DNA of 64,000 nucleotides, taken from Fusibacter sp. A1 (GTDB lineage Bacteria; Bacillota; Clostridia; Peptostreptococcales; Acidaminobacteraceae). Within the stretch, counting starts at the first letter, position 1; every line of letters starts with the position of its first letter. The notes below the pieces were generated by a model. That model was not told the DNA's origin, searched no databases, and saw only the letters and a list, made by a program, of their open reading frames with translations. Positions 53,137 through 62,514 of this stretch are shown one piece after another. A program made the translations under genes and the position numbers. Where the stretch lies: assembly GCF_004125825.1 (NCBI RefSeq), contig NZ_QQWI01000002.1:248001-312000 (forward strand), read 5' to 3'.

Positions 53137-53247
53137 GTATCCAAGTAATTGCAATTGATTCACACTATCATCTAATTGAAACGATTTTATAATATGAATC
53201 GTTAAAATAATTGTAATGATGAGTGAATATTCTGAATACTTGGGTAT
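53137..53247 (+). ncRNA. Candidate structured 5' leader of the hydrogenase operon
   Basis: Nested pairings in order: GTATCCAAGTA (53137-53147) with TACTTGGGTAT (53237-53247, G-U pairs allowed), ATTCAC (53158-53163) with GTGAAT (53223-53228), and AACGATT (53180-53186) with AATCGTT (53197-53203). Together they form one long imperfect hairpin between promoter and first gene. It lacks a T-run, so it is not a simple terminator. Function not known. Confidence 0.45.
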
Positions 53248-53294
53248 GTAAAGAGAGTGCTTACTAAAGCAATTTTTGAAAGGATGGTGTACAT

Positions 53295-53810
53295 ATGTCT
53301 AAATCAGCAGCTCAAACTGCACCTATCAGCGTTAAAGACATTTCACAAGATATTTACGATCAGTTACAAGCGTATATCGATGGTCTTGAAACGAAAGAGG
53401 GCGCAGTGATTCACTGTTTACACAAGGCGCAAGAATTAATCGGGTACCTACCAAAAGAAGTTATGCTCTTCATCTCAAGAGGCCTTAACTTACCAGCGGC
53501 AGAAGTATTCGGCGTAGTAAGTTTTTATTCTTACTTCTCTACTCAACCTACTGGAGAACATAAGATCTCTGTATGTATGGGTACGGCTTGTTACGTTAAA
53601 GGTTCTGAAAAGGTGCTTGAAGAATTTAAAAAGCAGCTTGGCCTTGAATCAGCAGGAACTACACCAGATATGCAATTTACTCTGAAAGATGTTCGTTGCG
53701 TAGGTGCTTGCGGTCTTGCTCCAATCTTAACTGTAGGCGACAAAGTTTATGGTCATGTTAGTGTGGATGATGTTGCAGCAATCGTAGCTGAATACAAGAA
53801 GGAGGCTTAA
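53295..53810 (+). CDS. hydC: Electron-bifurcating [FeFe] hydrogenase, NuoE-like subunit
   Basis: The 171-residue protein matches the NuoE/HydC family: a helical N-terminus (HCLHKAQELIGYLPKEV), FGVVSFYSYF, and a thioredoxin-fold [2Fe-2S] domain with four Cys ligands in CMGTAC (about 95-100) and CVGAC (about 135-139). It passes electrons between NAD(H)-side and ferredoxin-side centres in the trimeric or tetrameric bifurcating hydrogenase. ATG follows AAAGGATGGTGTAC. First gene of four. Confidence 0.95.
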   Translation: MSKSAAQTAPISVKDISQDIYDQLQAYIDGLETKEGAVIHCLHKAQELIGYLPKEVMLFISRGLNLPAAEVFGVVSFYSYFSTQPTGEHKISVCMGTACYVKGSEKVLEEFKKQLGLESAGTTPDMQFTLKDVRCVGACGLAPILTVGDKVYGHVSVDDVAAIVAEYKKEA

Positions 53811-53812
53811 TC

Positions 53813-54205
53813 ATGGCGATTAAATCACTCGAAGATTTGAAGAAAATGAGAGAGGCGACTCTTGCTAAAGTTCAACTTAGAGAAGCTGGTCAAAACGTGG
53901 ATGGCAATATCGAAGTAATGATCGGTCTTGCAACTTGCGGTATCGCTGCCGGCGGTAGAGAAGCTATGCAAGCGATCATCGATCAATTGGCTCAAGAGAA
54001 CATTACTGACGTTCGTGTTGTTCGTGTAGGTTGTCTTGGATACTGTCACTCTGAACCAACGGTTCAAGTCAATATCCCAGGAGAAGAACCTGTGCTATAC
54101 GGTAACGTAACAGAAGCTGTTGCTAGAGAAATCGTTACGAAACACATTAAAGGTAAAGAAACTTTAAACGACAATGTGTTGATGCAAACATTCACTAAGG
54201 CATAG
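53813..54205 (+). CDS. Thioredoxin-like [2Fe-2S] ferredoxin subunit of the hydrogenase operon
   Basis: This 130-residue protein starts two bases after hydC's stop. It has IGLATCGIAAGG, then VGCLGYCHSEPTV, so Cys pairs near 43 and 74-78 could hold a [2Fe-2S] cluster as in shethna-type ferredoxins. Small (2Fe-2S) proteins of this kind sit between hydC and hydB in several Clostridia bifurcating hydrogenase operons (sometimes called HydD). Its precise place in the complex is not certain. Confidence 0.88.
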   Translation: MAIKSLEDLKKMREATLAKVQLREAGQNVDGNIEVMIGLATCGIAAGGREAMQAIIDQLAQENITDVRVVRVGCLGYCHSEPTVQVNIPGEEPVLYGNVTEAVAREIVTKHIKGKETLNDNVLMQTFTKA

Positions 54206-54216
54206 GGAGGAAGATC

Positions 54217-56004
54217 ATGGGTAAATATAATGGTCATATCTTGGTATGTGGCGGAACAGGATGTATGTCCCAAAAAGCTGAAGGCATTATCTCAGCTCTT
54301 GAAGGTAAACTTGCTGAAAACGGTTACGATCAAGAAATTCAAGTAGTTAAAACTGGATGTTTCGGATTCTGCGGAGCTGGTCCAATTCTTAAAATATTAC
54401 CAGACAACACGGTTTATGTAAAAGTCAATGAAGATGACGCAGACACAATTGTCAATGAGCACATCATCAAAGGCCGTCGTATCGAGAGACTTCTTTACAA
54501 AGGTGAAGACGGAAAACCTCAAGACGACAAAAACATGAACTTCTATAAAAAACAATATAGAATCGCACTTAGAAACTGCGGATTGATCGATCCAGAGAAC
54601 ATTGAAGAGTATATCGGATTTGACGGTTACCAAGCACTTGGTAAAGTATTGTCTGAAATGACTCCTGAAGAAGTTTGCAAACTTGTTCAAGACTCTGGAC
54701 TTCGTGGCCGTGGTGGTGGTGGTTTCCCAACTGGTCTTAAATGGGAATTCACTCGTCGTGAAGTGAACGAGCAAAAATATATCCTTTGTAACGCTGATGA
54801 AGGGGATCCAGGCGCATTCATGGATAGATCTATCCTTGAGGGTGACCCGCATTCAGTAATCGAAGCGATGGCTATCGGTGGTTACGCGATTGGCGCAGAT
54901 ACAGGTATCGTATATATCCGTGCTGAGTATCCACTTGCTATCACTCGTCTTGAAATTGCACTTAAGCAAGCTAGAGAAATCGGCTTACTAGGCAATGACA
55001 TCATGGGAACAGGCTTCAACTTCGACATTAAAGTTAAACTTGGTGCCGGTGCGTTTGTTTGTGGTGAAGAGACTGCTCTTATCAACTCTGTTGAAGGTAA
55101 GCGTGGCGAGCCGAACAAAAAACCTCCTTTCCCTTCAGTAGAAGGTCTTTGGAAAAAACCATCATGCGTTAACAACGTAGAAACCTATGCGAATATCCCA
55201 GTGATCATCAACAAAGGTCCAGAGTGGTTCGCTTCTATCGGTACTGAAAAGTCAAAAGGTACGAAAGTATTCGCACTTGCCGGTAAAATTAACAATGTTG
55301 GTCTTTGTGAAGTACCAATGGGTATCACGCTTAGAGAAATCATCTACGATATCGGTGGCGGTATGTTTGATGGTAAAGAATTCAAAGCGGTACAGACTGG
55401 TGGACCATCAGGTGGTGTTATCACTAAAGCTGACCTTGATACTCCAATCGACTACGATTCACTAAAAGCTATCGGTTCAATGATGGGTTCTGGTGGTATG
55501 ATCGTTATGGATGAAGACAACTGTATGGTATCTATCGCTAAGTTCTACCTTGAGTTCACTCAAGACGAATCATGTGGTAAATGTACTCCATGTAGAGTCG
55601 GTACTAAGAGAATGTACGAGATTCTTGAAAGAATCACAAACGGTCAAGGTCGTCCAGAAGATATCGACAACCTGATCCAGCTTGGTAACATGATCAAAGA
55701 TACAGCGCTTTGCGGTCTTGGTCAAACAGCTCCAAACCCAGTACTTTCTACACTTCACTTCTTCAGAGAAGAGTACGAAGAGCATATCCACCAAGGATTC
55801 TGTAGAACTGGCGAGTGTACTGCGCTTGCTAAGTACTCGATTCTTGCTGACAAATGTATAGGATGTACACTATGTGCAAGAAAATGCCCTGTTAACTGTA
55901 TCTCAGGTAAAGTTAAAGAAGTACATGTTATTGATCAACAAGCATGTATTAAATGTGGCGCTTGTCTAACGGCTTGTAAATTTGACGCCGTAATTAAAGG
56001 TTAG
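54217..56004 (+). CDS. hydB: Bifurcating [FeFe] hydrogenase, NuoF-like NAD(H)/FMN subunit
   Basis: The 595-residue protein has an N-terminal [2Fe-2S] thioredoxin-like domain (CGGTGCMS, CFGFCGAGP). A NuoF core follows: SGLRGRGGGGFPTGLKW, NADEGDPGAFMDRSIL (NAD/FMN binding), GAGAFVCGEETAL and the [4Fe-4S] CGKCTPCRVGTKR. Two C-terminal ferredoxin clusters are CIGCTLCARKCP and CIKCGACLTACK. It carries the flavin site where electrons from NADH and ferredoxin bifurcate or confurcate. Start ATG has GGGAGGAAGATC. Confidence 0.97.
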   Translation: MGKYNGHILVCGGTGCMSQKAEGIISALEGKLAENGYDQEIQVVKTGCFGFCGAGPILKILPDNTVYVKVNEDDADTIVNEHIIKGRRIERLLYKGEDGKPQDDKNMNFYKKQYRIALRNCGLIDPENIEEYIGFDGYQALGKVLSEMTPEEVCKLVQDSGLRGRGGGGFPTGLKWEFTRREVNEQKYILCNADEGDPGAFMDRSILEGDPHSVIEAMAIGGYAIGADTGIVYIRAEYPLAITRLEIALKQAREIGLLGNDIMGTGFNFDIKVKLGAGAFVCGEETALINSVEGKRGEPNKKPPFPSVEGLWKKPSCVNNVETYANIPVIINKGPEWFASIGTEKSKGTKVFALAGKINNVGLCEVPMGITLREIIYDIGGGMFDGKEFKAVQTGGPSGGVITKADLDTPIDYDSLKAIGSMMGSGGMIVMDEDNCMVSIAKFYLEFTQDESCGKCTPCRVGTKRMYEILERITNGQGRPEDIDNLIQLGNMIKDTALCGLGQTAPNPVLSTLHFFREEYEEHIHQGFCRTGECTALAKYSILADKCIGCTLCARKCPVNCISGKVKEVHVIDQQACIKCGACLTACKFDAVIKG

Positions 56005-56016
56005 GAGGTGACAGTT

Positions 56017-57759
56017 ATGAAAATGCTTAACATTACTATTAATGGTAAACAACTTCAAGTTGCTGAAGGTACAACTGTACTTAACGCTGCCAAAGAAGTT
56101 GGTGTTCATATTCCAACACTCTGTCACATGGACTTAGAAGGTTTCGGCATCGTAAACCAAGTGGCTTCATGCCGTGTCTGTGTAGTAGAAGTAGAAGGAA
56201 GACCAGCACTAGCTCCATCATGTGCTGAAAAATGTTTCGAAGGTATGGTAGTTAAAACGGATTCTATCCGTGCAATCACTGGTCGTCGTATGGCTGTAGA
56301 ACTTCTACTGTCTAACCACCCTAAAGATTGCTTGACTTGTACTAAAAACTTAAGCTGTGAACTGCAATCACTTGCTAACGAACTTAACGTCCGTGAAATC
56401 AAGTGGGACGGCGAAATGATGGCGTTCGAGAAGGATACTACTTCTAAATCTATCGTTAAAGATCCAAACAAATGTGTTATGTGCAGACGTTGTGAAACAA
56501 TGTGTAACACAGTTCAGACATGTGGAATTCTTTCAGCTGTAAACCGCGGATTCAACACATTCGTAGGTCCAGCGTTCAATATGGATATGGCTGATTCAAG
56601 CTGTACTTTCTGTGGTCAGTGTGTGGCTGTTTGTCCTACTGCTGCCCTTACAGAAGTAAATGACATCTCTAAAGTATGGTCTGCGCTTATGAACCCTAAG
56701 AAACACGTAATGGTACAGGTTGCTCCTGCTATCCGTGTTGCTATCGGTGAAGAGTTCGGTATCCCTGCTGGTGAGATCACTACTGGCAAACTAGCTGCTT
56801 CACTTCGTAAGTTAGGTTTTGACGGCGTATTCGATACAGATTTCGCAGCTGACCTTACAATCATGGAAGAAGCATCTGAACTTGTGCACAGACTTACGCA
56901 CAACGGAACACTTCCAATCCTTACATCATGTTGTCCGGCTTGGGTTAAGTTCTTTGAACACCAATTCCCAGACATGCTAGACATTCCATCATCATGTAAG
57001 TCACCGCAAATCATGTTCGGTGCGGTTGCTAAAACTTACTACGCTGAGAAGAAAGGTCTTAATCCAGACGACATCACTGTTGTTTCGATCATGCCTTGCT
57101 TGGCTAAAAAAGCGGAAGCTGCTCGTCCAGAACTTGCAGGCGACGACCTACAAAACGTTGACTTGGTTCTTTCAACTCGTGAGTACGCTCAAATGCTTAA
57201 AGAAGCAGGCGTTGACTTTGCGAACCTTGAGGACGAGGATTTCGACAAAATGCTAGGTGAGTCTACTGGCGCATCTGTAATCTTCGGTGCTACAGGTGGT
57301 GTTATCGAGGCTGCTACTCGTACGGCTTACGAATGGGTAACTGGCGAAACTCTTGAAGATGTTAACTTCCATCAACTACGTGGTCTTGAAGGCATCCGTG
57401 CCGCTGAGATCCAAGTAGGTGACTTGACGCTTAACATCGGTATCGCTCACGGTCTTGGAAACGCTAGAAAACTTCTTGAAGACATCAGAGATGGAAAGTC
57501 TCACTTCCACGCGATCGAAATCATGGCTTGCCCTGGTGGATGTATCGGTGGTGGCGGACAGCCATATCACCACGGTGATATGGATATCATCAGAAAACGT
57601 CAAGAAGCGATCTACAAAGAAGACGCTGGCAAGACTAGACGTAAGTCTCATGAGAACCAAGAAGTCATCAAGCTTTATGAAGAGTTCCTTGGCAAGCCAT
57701 ATGGCCACAAGGCACATGAACTTCTACACACTGCCTACCAAGCTAAAGAAAAAATCTAA
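56017..57759 (+). CDS. hydA: [FeFe] hydrogenase catalytic subunit, bifurcating type
   Basis: ATG 56017 follows TAGGAGGTGACAGTT (an in-frame GTG at 56008 is less likely). The 580-residue protein has an N-terminal [2Fe-2S] domain (SCRVCVVEVEG), the His-ligated cluster segment HPKDCLTC, two [4Fe-4S] motifs (CVMCRRCETMCNTVQTCG; CTFCGQCVAVCP), and H-cluster motifs L1 TSCCPAWVKF, L2 MPCLAKKAEA (usual T is L), and L3 MACPGGCIGGGGQP. The length and domain order fit group A3 HydA of NADH/ferredoxin-dependent bifurcating hydrogenases. It releases H2 from protons during fermentation. Last gene of the operon. Confidence 0.97.
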   Translation: MKMLNITINGKQLQVAEGTTVLNAAKEVGVHIPTLCHMDLEGFGIVNQVASCRVCVVEVEGRPALAPSCAEKCFEGMVVKTDSIRAITGRRMAVELLLSNHPKDCLTCTKNLSCELQSLANELNVREIKWDGEMMAFEKDTTSKSIVKDPNKCVMCRRCETMCNTVQTCGILSAVNRGFNTFVGPAFNMDMADSSCTFCGQCVAVCPTAALTEVNDISKVWSALMNPKKHVMVQVAPAIRVAIGEEFGIPAGEITTGKLAASLRKLGFDGVFDTDFAADLTIMEEASELVHRLTHNGTLPILTSCCPAWVKFFEHQFPDMLDIPSSCKSPQIMFGAVAKTYYAEKKGLNPDDITVVSIMPCLAKKAEAARPELAGDDLQNVDLVLSTREYAQMLKEAGVDFANLEDEDFDKMLGESTGASVIFGATGGVIEAATRTAYEWVTGETLEDVNFHQLRGLEGIRAAEIQVGDLTLNIGIAHGLGNARKLLEDIRDGKSHFHAIEIMACPGGCIGGGGQPYHHGDMDIIRKRQEAIYKEDAGKTRRKSHENQEVIKLYEEFLGKPYGHKAHELLHTAYQAKEKI

Positions 57760-57769
57760 TCTATCAATC

Positions 57770-57800
57770 AAAGACCTCCGAGTACTCGGAGGTCTTTTTT
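57770..57800 (+). terminator. Terminator after the hydrogenase operon
   Basis: AAAGACCTCCGAG / CTCGGAGGTCTTT with TA loop and T-run. Confidence 0.93.
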
Positions 57801-57860
57801 CATGTGATTAGCTTGCCTGCTGAAACAGGATAACGTTTGCATGGCTTTTATCGAAAATAC

Positions 57861-57889
57861 TTGTTCCACTTTGAAAAATTTAGTATATC
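57861..57889 (+). promoter_or_regulatory. Possible promoter for pyc
   Basis: TTGTTC (57861-57866), 17 bases, TATATC (57884-57889). The remaining 150-base leader is AT-rich with no evident structure. Confidence 0.35.
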
Positions 57890-58042
57890 GATTTATTTCT
57901 TAATAAAAATAACCATATTTTATATTAGCTATGTTTAGTTTCGTTTTTAATACCAACTACTAATTAAACGATGCCCTAAGCGAATTGAATACGAACGATT
58001 TAAATGTTATTGTGATTAAAATTCGTAAAAAGGGGACTAATC

Positions 58043-61000
58043 ATGAAACAATTTAAAAGAGTGCTAGTCGCAAACAGAGGCGAAATCGCAATAAGGGTTA
58101 TTCGTGCATGTCAGGAGCTTGGGATTCGGACTATCGCCGTCTATTCCAATGAGGATAAGAATGCGCTATTCAGACACAAGGCCGATGAGGCCTATGAGAT
58201 AGGACATAACAAAAGTCCTGTTGAAGCGTATTTGGGCATTGACGACATTATTCGAGTCGCCAAGTCCAAGGGGGCGGATGCGATTCATCCCGGCTATGGT
58301 TTCTTAGCTGAAAACGCTGAGTTTGCTAAAAAGTGCGAGCAGGCGGGAATCGTCTTTATCGGTCCTAGCCATAAGGCGATCCATGCCATGGGCGACAAGA
58401 TACTGTTAAAGAAGATGGCGAGTGAGGCTGGTGTGCCGACAATTCCTGGCTCTAAAGAACCGATCGGCTCCATAGCCGGTGCCTTAGAGGCGGCAAACAC
58501 ATGCGGTTACCCTGTGATGATCAAGGCGGCTCTTGGTGGAGGCGGTCGTGGAATGAGGATCGCTGTAGATGAACAGGCTTTGAAGGCGGAGTTCGAGAGC
58601 GCAAAGCGCGAAGCCCTAAAGGCGTTCGGATGTGGCGATGTGTTTATTGAGAAGTTTATCAAGAACCCAAAGCATATCGAAGTGCAGGTAATCGGGGATT
58701 CAAGCGGTGAGGTACTTCACTTGTTCGAAAGGGACTGCTCGATTCAGCGAAGGCACCAGAAAATCATCGAGTTTGCTCCAGCGATCGGTATCAGTCAAAA
58801 AACGAAGGATGCTCTTTACGAGGCGTCGATTAAAATCGCAAAATATGCCAAGTATAGGAATGCGGGAACCGTCGAATTTCTTGTGGATGAAAACGAAGAC
58901 TTCTTCTTTATTGAGATGAATCCAAGGATTCAAGTGGAACATACGATTACAGAAAACATAACCGGCATCGATATCGTTCAAACACAACTGCTGATAGCGA
59001 GCGGCTATACCTTCGACAGCGAGAGACTCAACCTCAAGCAGAGCGAGATCACAACGAGAGGGTTTTCGATACAGTGCAGGGTGACGACAGAGGACCCTGC
59101 AAATGGATTCATGCCGGATACAGGAAAGCTAGACGTCTACAGAACGGCTTCAGGGTTTGGCATCAGACTCGATGGCGGAAACGGCTTCACAGGAGCAGTC
59201 ATCACACCCTTTTATGACAGCCTGCTCTTTAAGCTCACTTCGTCCGCTCTTCGCTTCGAGGATGCGATAAAAAAGGCGTCGAGGGCGCTTAAGGAGACGC
59301 AGATAACAGGTGTGAAGACGAATATTCCTTTTTTACTTAACGTCTTGAACCATGAGGTTTTCAAGAATGCCGCCTGTACCACCAAGTTTATTGAACTGCA
59401 CGAGGATCTCTTCGATATTAAGCCAAAACACGATGTCGAAGCTCGCGTACTAAATTATATCGGTCAAAAGGTGATTCACGAAACCAAAGGGGATAAGCCC
59501 TTGTTCGATGTCCCGGTAGTTCCAAAAACTGAATCGATAGCCTATTCCTTCGGTACTAAGCAGATTTTCGACCAGGAAGGGATAGAGGGCCTGATCGCCT
59601 ACATCAAAGAAAGCAATTCCCTGCTTGTCACAGATACTACGATGCGCGATGCCCAGCAGTCGCTGATGGCCACAAGAATGCGTTCTGTGGATATGGTAAA
59701 GATAGCCGAGGCGACAAGCAAACTCGCATCGGGACTGTTTTCTGCCGAAGTATGGGGCGGAGCCACGTTTGATGTCGCCTATAGGTTCTTAAACGAATCG
59801 CCTTGGGAGCGTCTAAGGGAAATAAGAAAAAGAATGCCCAATGTGCTGCTTCAGATGCTGATTAGGGGTTCAAACGCGGTAGGCTACAAGAATTACCCCG
59901 ACAATGTGATAAGGGCCTTCATAAAAACCGCCAGAGAAAACGGAGTGGACCTCTTTAGAATCTTCGATTCGCTCAATTGGATCGAGGGAATGAAGGTTTC
60001 AATTGATGCGGTGAGGGAAGTGGGCGGTATCGCTGAAGTTGCCATCTGCTATACCGGTGATATTCTGGATGAGAGCAAGACCAAATATACGCTTGATTAC
60101 TACGTGAAAAAGGCGATTGAAATCGAACAGGCGGGAGCACACATACTGGGAATCAAAGATATGGCGGGACTTTTGAAGCCATATGCTGCGCATAAGCTGA
60201 TCAAGGCCCTCAAGGACCAGATCAGCATACCGATCCATCTGCATACCCATGACACCACAGGAAACGGTGTCGCTACCCTTTTGATGGCGGCGGAAGCAGG
60301 CGTGGACATCATCGATACCGCATTCAGCAGCATGTCGGGTTTGACCTCTCAACCGGCCCTCAACGCCGTGGTCGCAGCCCTTAAGAATACGGATAGGGAC
60401 ACAGGCCTTGACCTGCACCATCTGCAGCAGATCTCGGACTACTGGTCTACGGTGAGGGACGTGTACGCATCCTATGAAACGGGACTTAAATCTCCAAGTG
60501 CGGAGATCTATGAATACGAAATACCGGGCGGACAGTACTCCAACTTGAAACCTCAGGTCGATAGCTTCGGACTAGGCCACCGGTTTGATGAAGTCAAACA
60601 GATGTATAAGAGTGTGAACGAACTGTTCGGGGATATCGTTAAAGTCACTCCTTCATCCAAAGCGGTAGGTGACATGGCCATCTTCATGGTCAAAAACGAC
60701 CTGACGCCAGAAAATATTTTCGAAGAAGGCAAGGGGCTTACCTATCCCGACTCTGTGGTTTCCCTTTTGAAAGGGATGATGGGACAACCCGACGAGCCAT
60801 TTGATGAGGACCTAAAAGCACTTGTGCTTCAAGGTGAGCAAGAAATCGTGGTCAGACCAGGGAGTGTCCTTGAAGATGAGGATTTTGAAGCGCTCAAGAA
60901 AAAGCTGCTTGCACTGAATGTTGAACCAAGCGATGAAAATCTGCTTAGTTATGCCCTGTATCCGAAGGTGTTCAAAAGCCATATCGAACACATCAAATCA

Positions 61001-61468
61001 AACGGGGACCTGTCCTTCCTAGGATCCGACGTCTTCTTCTATGGCCTACGCGAAGGTGAGACCTGTGATGTACTTTATGAAGCCGGTAAGATGATGACGA
61101 TACGACTGGTCGAAATCGGTAAGTCGGACACTTCGGGTAGAAGAAGGATTCAGTTTGATGTCAACGGAAACAGAAGAGAAATCGAAGTTGTGGAAAAAAG
61201 AACAGAAAAAAGCATGGATGAAGTTAGGGTAAAAGACAACGGCATCCCTGAGGAAATCGGTGCAAGCATTCCCGGAACAGTTGCAAAAGTAAGTGTCACT
61301 GAAGGGGAGAAAGTCATCGCAGGACAAACGCTGCTTGTGATCGAAGCAATGAAGATGGAAACTGAAGTAAAAGCGCCGCATGACGGGATTGTTAAAGAGA
61401 TCAGGGCCAAGGTCGGCGGGACGGTCGAGACTTCGGAACTTGTGATGGTTGTGAGTTGTGGGGGATGA
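58043..61468 (+). CDS. pyc: Pyruvate carboxylase
   Basis: This 1141-residue protein is the full-length single-chain enzyme. Order: biotin carboxylase domain (1-450: VLVANRGEIAIRVIRA, HPGYGFLAENAEFA, ALGGGGRGMRIA, FIEMNPRIQVEHT), carboxyltransferase barrel (about 525-800: TDTTMRDAQQSLMATR, WGGATFDVAYRFL, HTHDTTGNGVATLLMA), PYC/OADA-linked helical domain, and a biotinyl domain ending in VIEAMKMETEV with the biotin Lys near residue 1103. It makes oxaloacetate from pyruvate, CO2 and ATP. ATG lies behind AAAGGGGAC. Monocistronic. Confidence 0.98.
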   Translation: MKQFKRVLVANRGEIAIRVIRACQELGIRTIAVYSNEDKNALFRHKADEAYEIGHNKSPVEAYLGIDDIIRVAKSKGADAIHPGYGFLAENAEFAKKCEQAGIVFIGPSHKAIHAMGDKILLKKMASEAGVPTIPGSKEPIGSIAGALEAANTCGYPVMIKAALGGGGRGMRIAVDEQALKAEFESAKREALKAFGCGDVFIEKFIKNPKHIEVQVIGDSSGEVLHLFERDCSIQRRHQKIIEFAPAIGISQKTKDALYEASIKIAKYAKYRNAGTVEFLVDENEDFFFIEMNPRIQVEHTITENITGIDIVQTQLLIASGYTFDSERLNLKQSEITTRGFSIQCRVTTEDPANGFMPDTGKLDVYRTASGFGIRLDGGNGFTGAVITPFYDSLLFKLTSSALRFEDAIKKASRALKETQITGVKTNIPFLLNVLNHEVFKNAACTTKFIELHEDLFDIKPKHDVEARVLNYIGQKVIHETKGDKPLFDVPVVPKTESIAYSFGTKQIFDQEGIEGLIAYIKESNSLLVTDTTMRDAQQSLMATRMRSVDMVKIAEATSKLASGLFSAEVWGGATFDVAYRFLNESPWERLREIRKRMPNVLLQMLIRGSNAVGYKNYPDNVIRAFIKTARENGVDLFRIFDSLNWIEGMKVSIDAVREVGGIAEVAICYTGDILDESKTKYTLDYYVKKAIEIEQAGAHILGIKDMAGLLKPYAAHKLIKALKDQISIPIHLHTHDTTGNGVATLLMAAEAGVDIIDTAFSSMSGLTSQPALNAVVAALKNTDRDTGLDLHHLQQISDYWSTVRDVYASYETGLKSPSAEIYEYEIPGGQYSNLKPQVDSFGLGHRFDEVKQMYKSVNELFGDIVKVTPSSKAVGDMAIFMVKNDLTPENIFEEGKGLTYPDSVVSLLKGMMGQPDEPFDEDLKALVLQGEQEIVVRPGSVLEDEDFEALKKKLLALNVEPSDENLLSYALYPKVFKSHIEHIKSNGDLSFLGSDVFFYGLREGETCDVLYEAGKMMTIRLVEIGKSDTSGRRRIQFDVNGNRREIEVVEKRTEKSMDEVRVKDNGIPEEIGASIPGTVAKVSVTEGEKVIAGQTLLVIEAMKMETEVKAPHDGIVKEIRAKVGGTVETSELVMVVSCGG

Positions 61469-61502
61469 TTGGTGATTTGTGATAGGTGATTAGAAGAAGA
61501 AG

Positions 61503-61693
61503 AACTCGCCCTGGGGCGAGTTGAGGTTGTTGACAAAGTCAACAAAATCGCAGACTGTTGACAAAGTTCAAGTTCAAGGAATGAGAAAAGGCAGCGGGCG
61601 CAGTGTATATAGACATACATAAGCGTGCTGCTTTTTTGAAATGACGCAGAAATTGGGCTTTGTCAACAGTATGAACTCGCCCTGGGGCGAGTT
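61503..61693. repeat. Repeat cluster downstream of pyc
   Basis: Two identical 20-mers, aactcgccctggggcgagtt, each a perfect hairpin, lie at 61503-61522 and 61674-61693. Between them are a palindrome TTGTTGACAAAGTCAACAA (61527-61545) and an inverted pair CTGTTGACAAAG (61555-61566) / CTTTGTCAACAG (61658-61669). The layout is an outer direct copy with an inner inverted pair, like a small palindromic non-coding element or hybrid of terminators. No open frame of note. Confidence 0.75.
61586..61637 (+). terminator. Probable pyc terminator inside the repeat cluster
   Basis: AAAAGGCAGC / GCTGCTTTTTT with a long inner loop (61586-61637); it has a T-run on the plus strand. Confidence 0.6.
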
Positions 61694-61696
61694 CTT

Positions 61697-62422
61697 TTAT
61701 CTTGTGGTTGTGCAGTCTGGGGTTAGGAGGTAGATGACGTCTTTTCGTTCTACGATGATTTGTGCGGTTTGTCTTAACGTCTCATCCTCTCTGATTGCGG
61801 TTAGAAGCTCGTGTGTCGGATTGATCGCCACAGGATGCCCTACGTGCTTGAACATGGTGATGTCGCCATGGGTGTCGCCGTATGCGTAGCTTTGGCTTAA
61901 GTCGATATCATACTTTTTGACAAGGGACTTAAGGGCGACTTCCTTGCTGTCTGAATCCCACATTCTGATGACCTGGCCGGTGAAACATTCATTCTCATCC
62001 ATCAGGTATTTGGTTCCTACAAAGTCTGTGATGCCGTACTTGTTGGCCATCCTATCCACCAGATACTCCGGTGCTCCCGAGATGAAGAAGACGTCGTGTC
62101 CCTGCTCCTGATGCCATGTGATACGGTCTCTGGTGCTCATGTAGACCTTGTCGCCCTGCAATTTGATGACCTGGTCTGTGACGAACTCCATTTTGCTTTT
62201 TTCCATACCGATCAAGGAGTCGATATAGGCCTCGGCAAGATCAATCATGTAATCGTCGTAGTTGCCTCTTCTTTTTTGCCAGTTCTCATATTTCTCTTTT
62301 AGCGTGGTATGCCAGATCGCCTCGTTGACGACTTCATATTTTAGAAGTTTTTTAAAGTGCTCGATCATTAGGGAGTCTCTGTACAATGTTCCGTCAATAT
62401 CAAAAAATGCTGCTGCTTTCAT
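61697..62422 (-). CDS. HAD-IB family phosphatase (SerB-like)
   Basis: Starting at ATG 62422 (AGAGGTGA 5 bases upstream) rather than GTG 62431 gives 241 residues. HAD motif I is FFDIDGTLYRDSL, motif II VFFISGAPEYLVDR, and motifs III/IV YAYGDTHGDITMFKHVG. The helical cap lies between residues about 15 and 100. It resembles the HAD-IB/TIGR01490-type group related to phosphoserine phosphatase; substrate unknown. It may share the repeat hairpin at 61674-61693 as terminator. Confidence 0.92.
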   Translation of the reverse strand: MKAAAFFDIDGTLYRDSLMIEHFKKLLKYEVVNEAIWHTTLKEKYENWQKRRGNYDDYMIDLAEAYIDSLIGMEKSKMEFVTDQVIKLQGDKVYMSTRDRITWHQEQGHDVFFISGAPEYLVDRMANKYGITDFVGTKYLMDENECFTGQVIRMWDSDSKEVALKSLVKKYDIDLSQSYAYGDTHGDITMFKHVGHPVAINPTHELLTAIREDETLRQTAQIIVERKDVIYLLTPDCTTTR

Positions 62423-62514
62423 AAGGTTCACCTCTTTTTAGTATAAGTTACTTATGCCCAATTCGCATAAATATAATCGTTTGAAATGTTTGAGTATTTT
62501 TTTATGTAAACTGA

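Noticed and set aside
57801-58042. A gene or riboswitch in the pyc upstream gap
   Set aside because: The sequence is AT-rich without an open frame or convincing hairpin; only a weak promoter candidate is visible.
61150-61620. 156-codon minus-strand open frame over the end of pyc
   Set aside because: It is antisense to the biotinyl domain and runs into the repeat cluster; its Ser/Thr-rich composition is a shadow effect.
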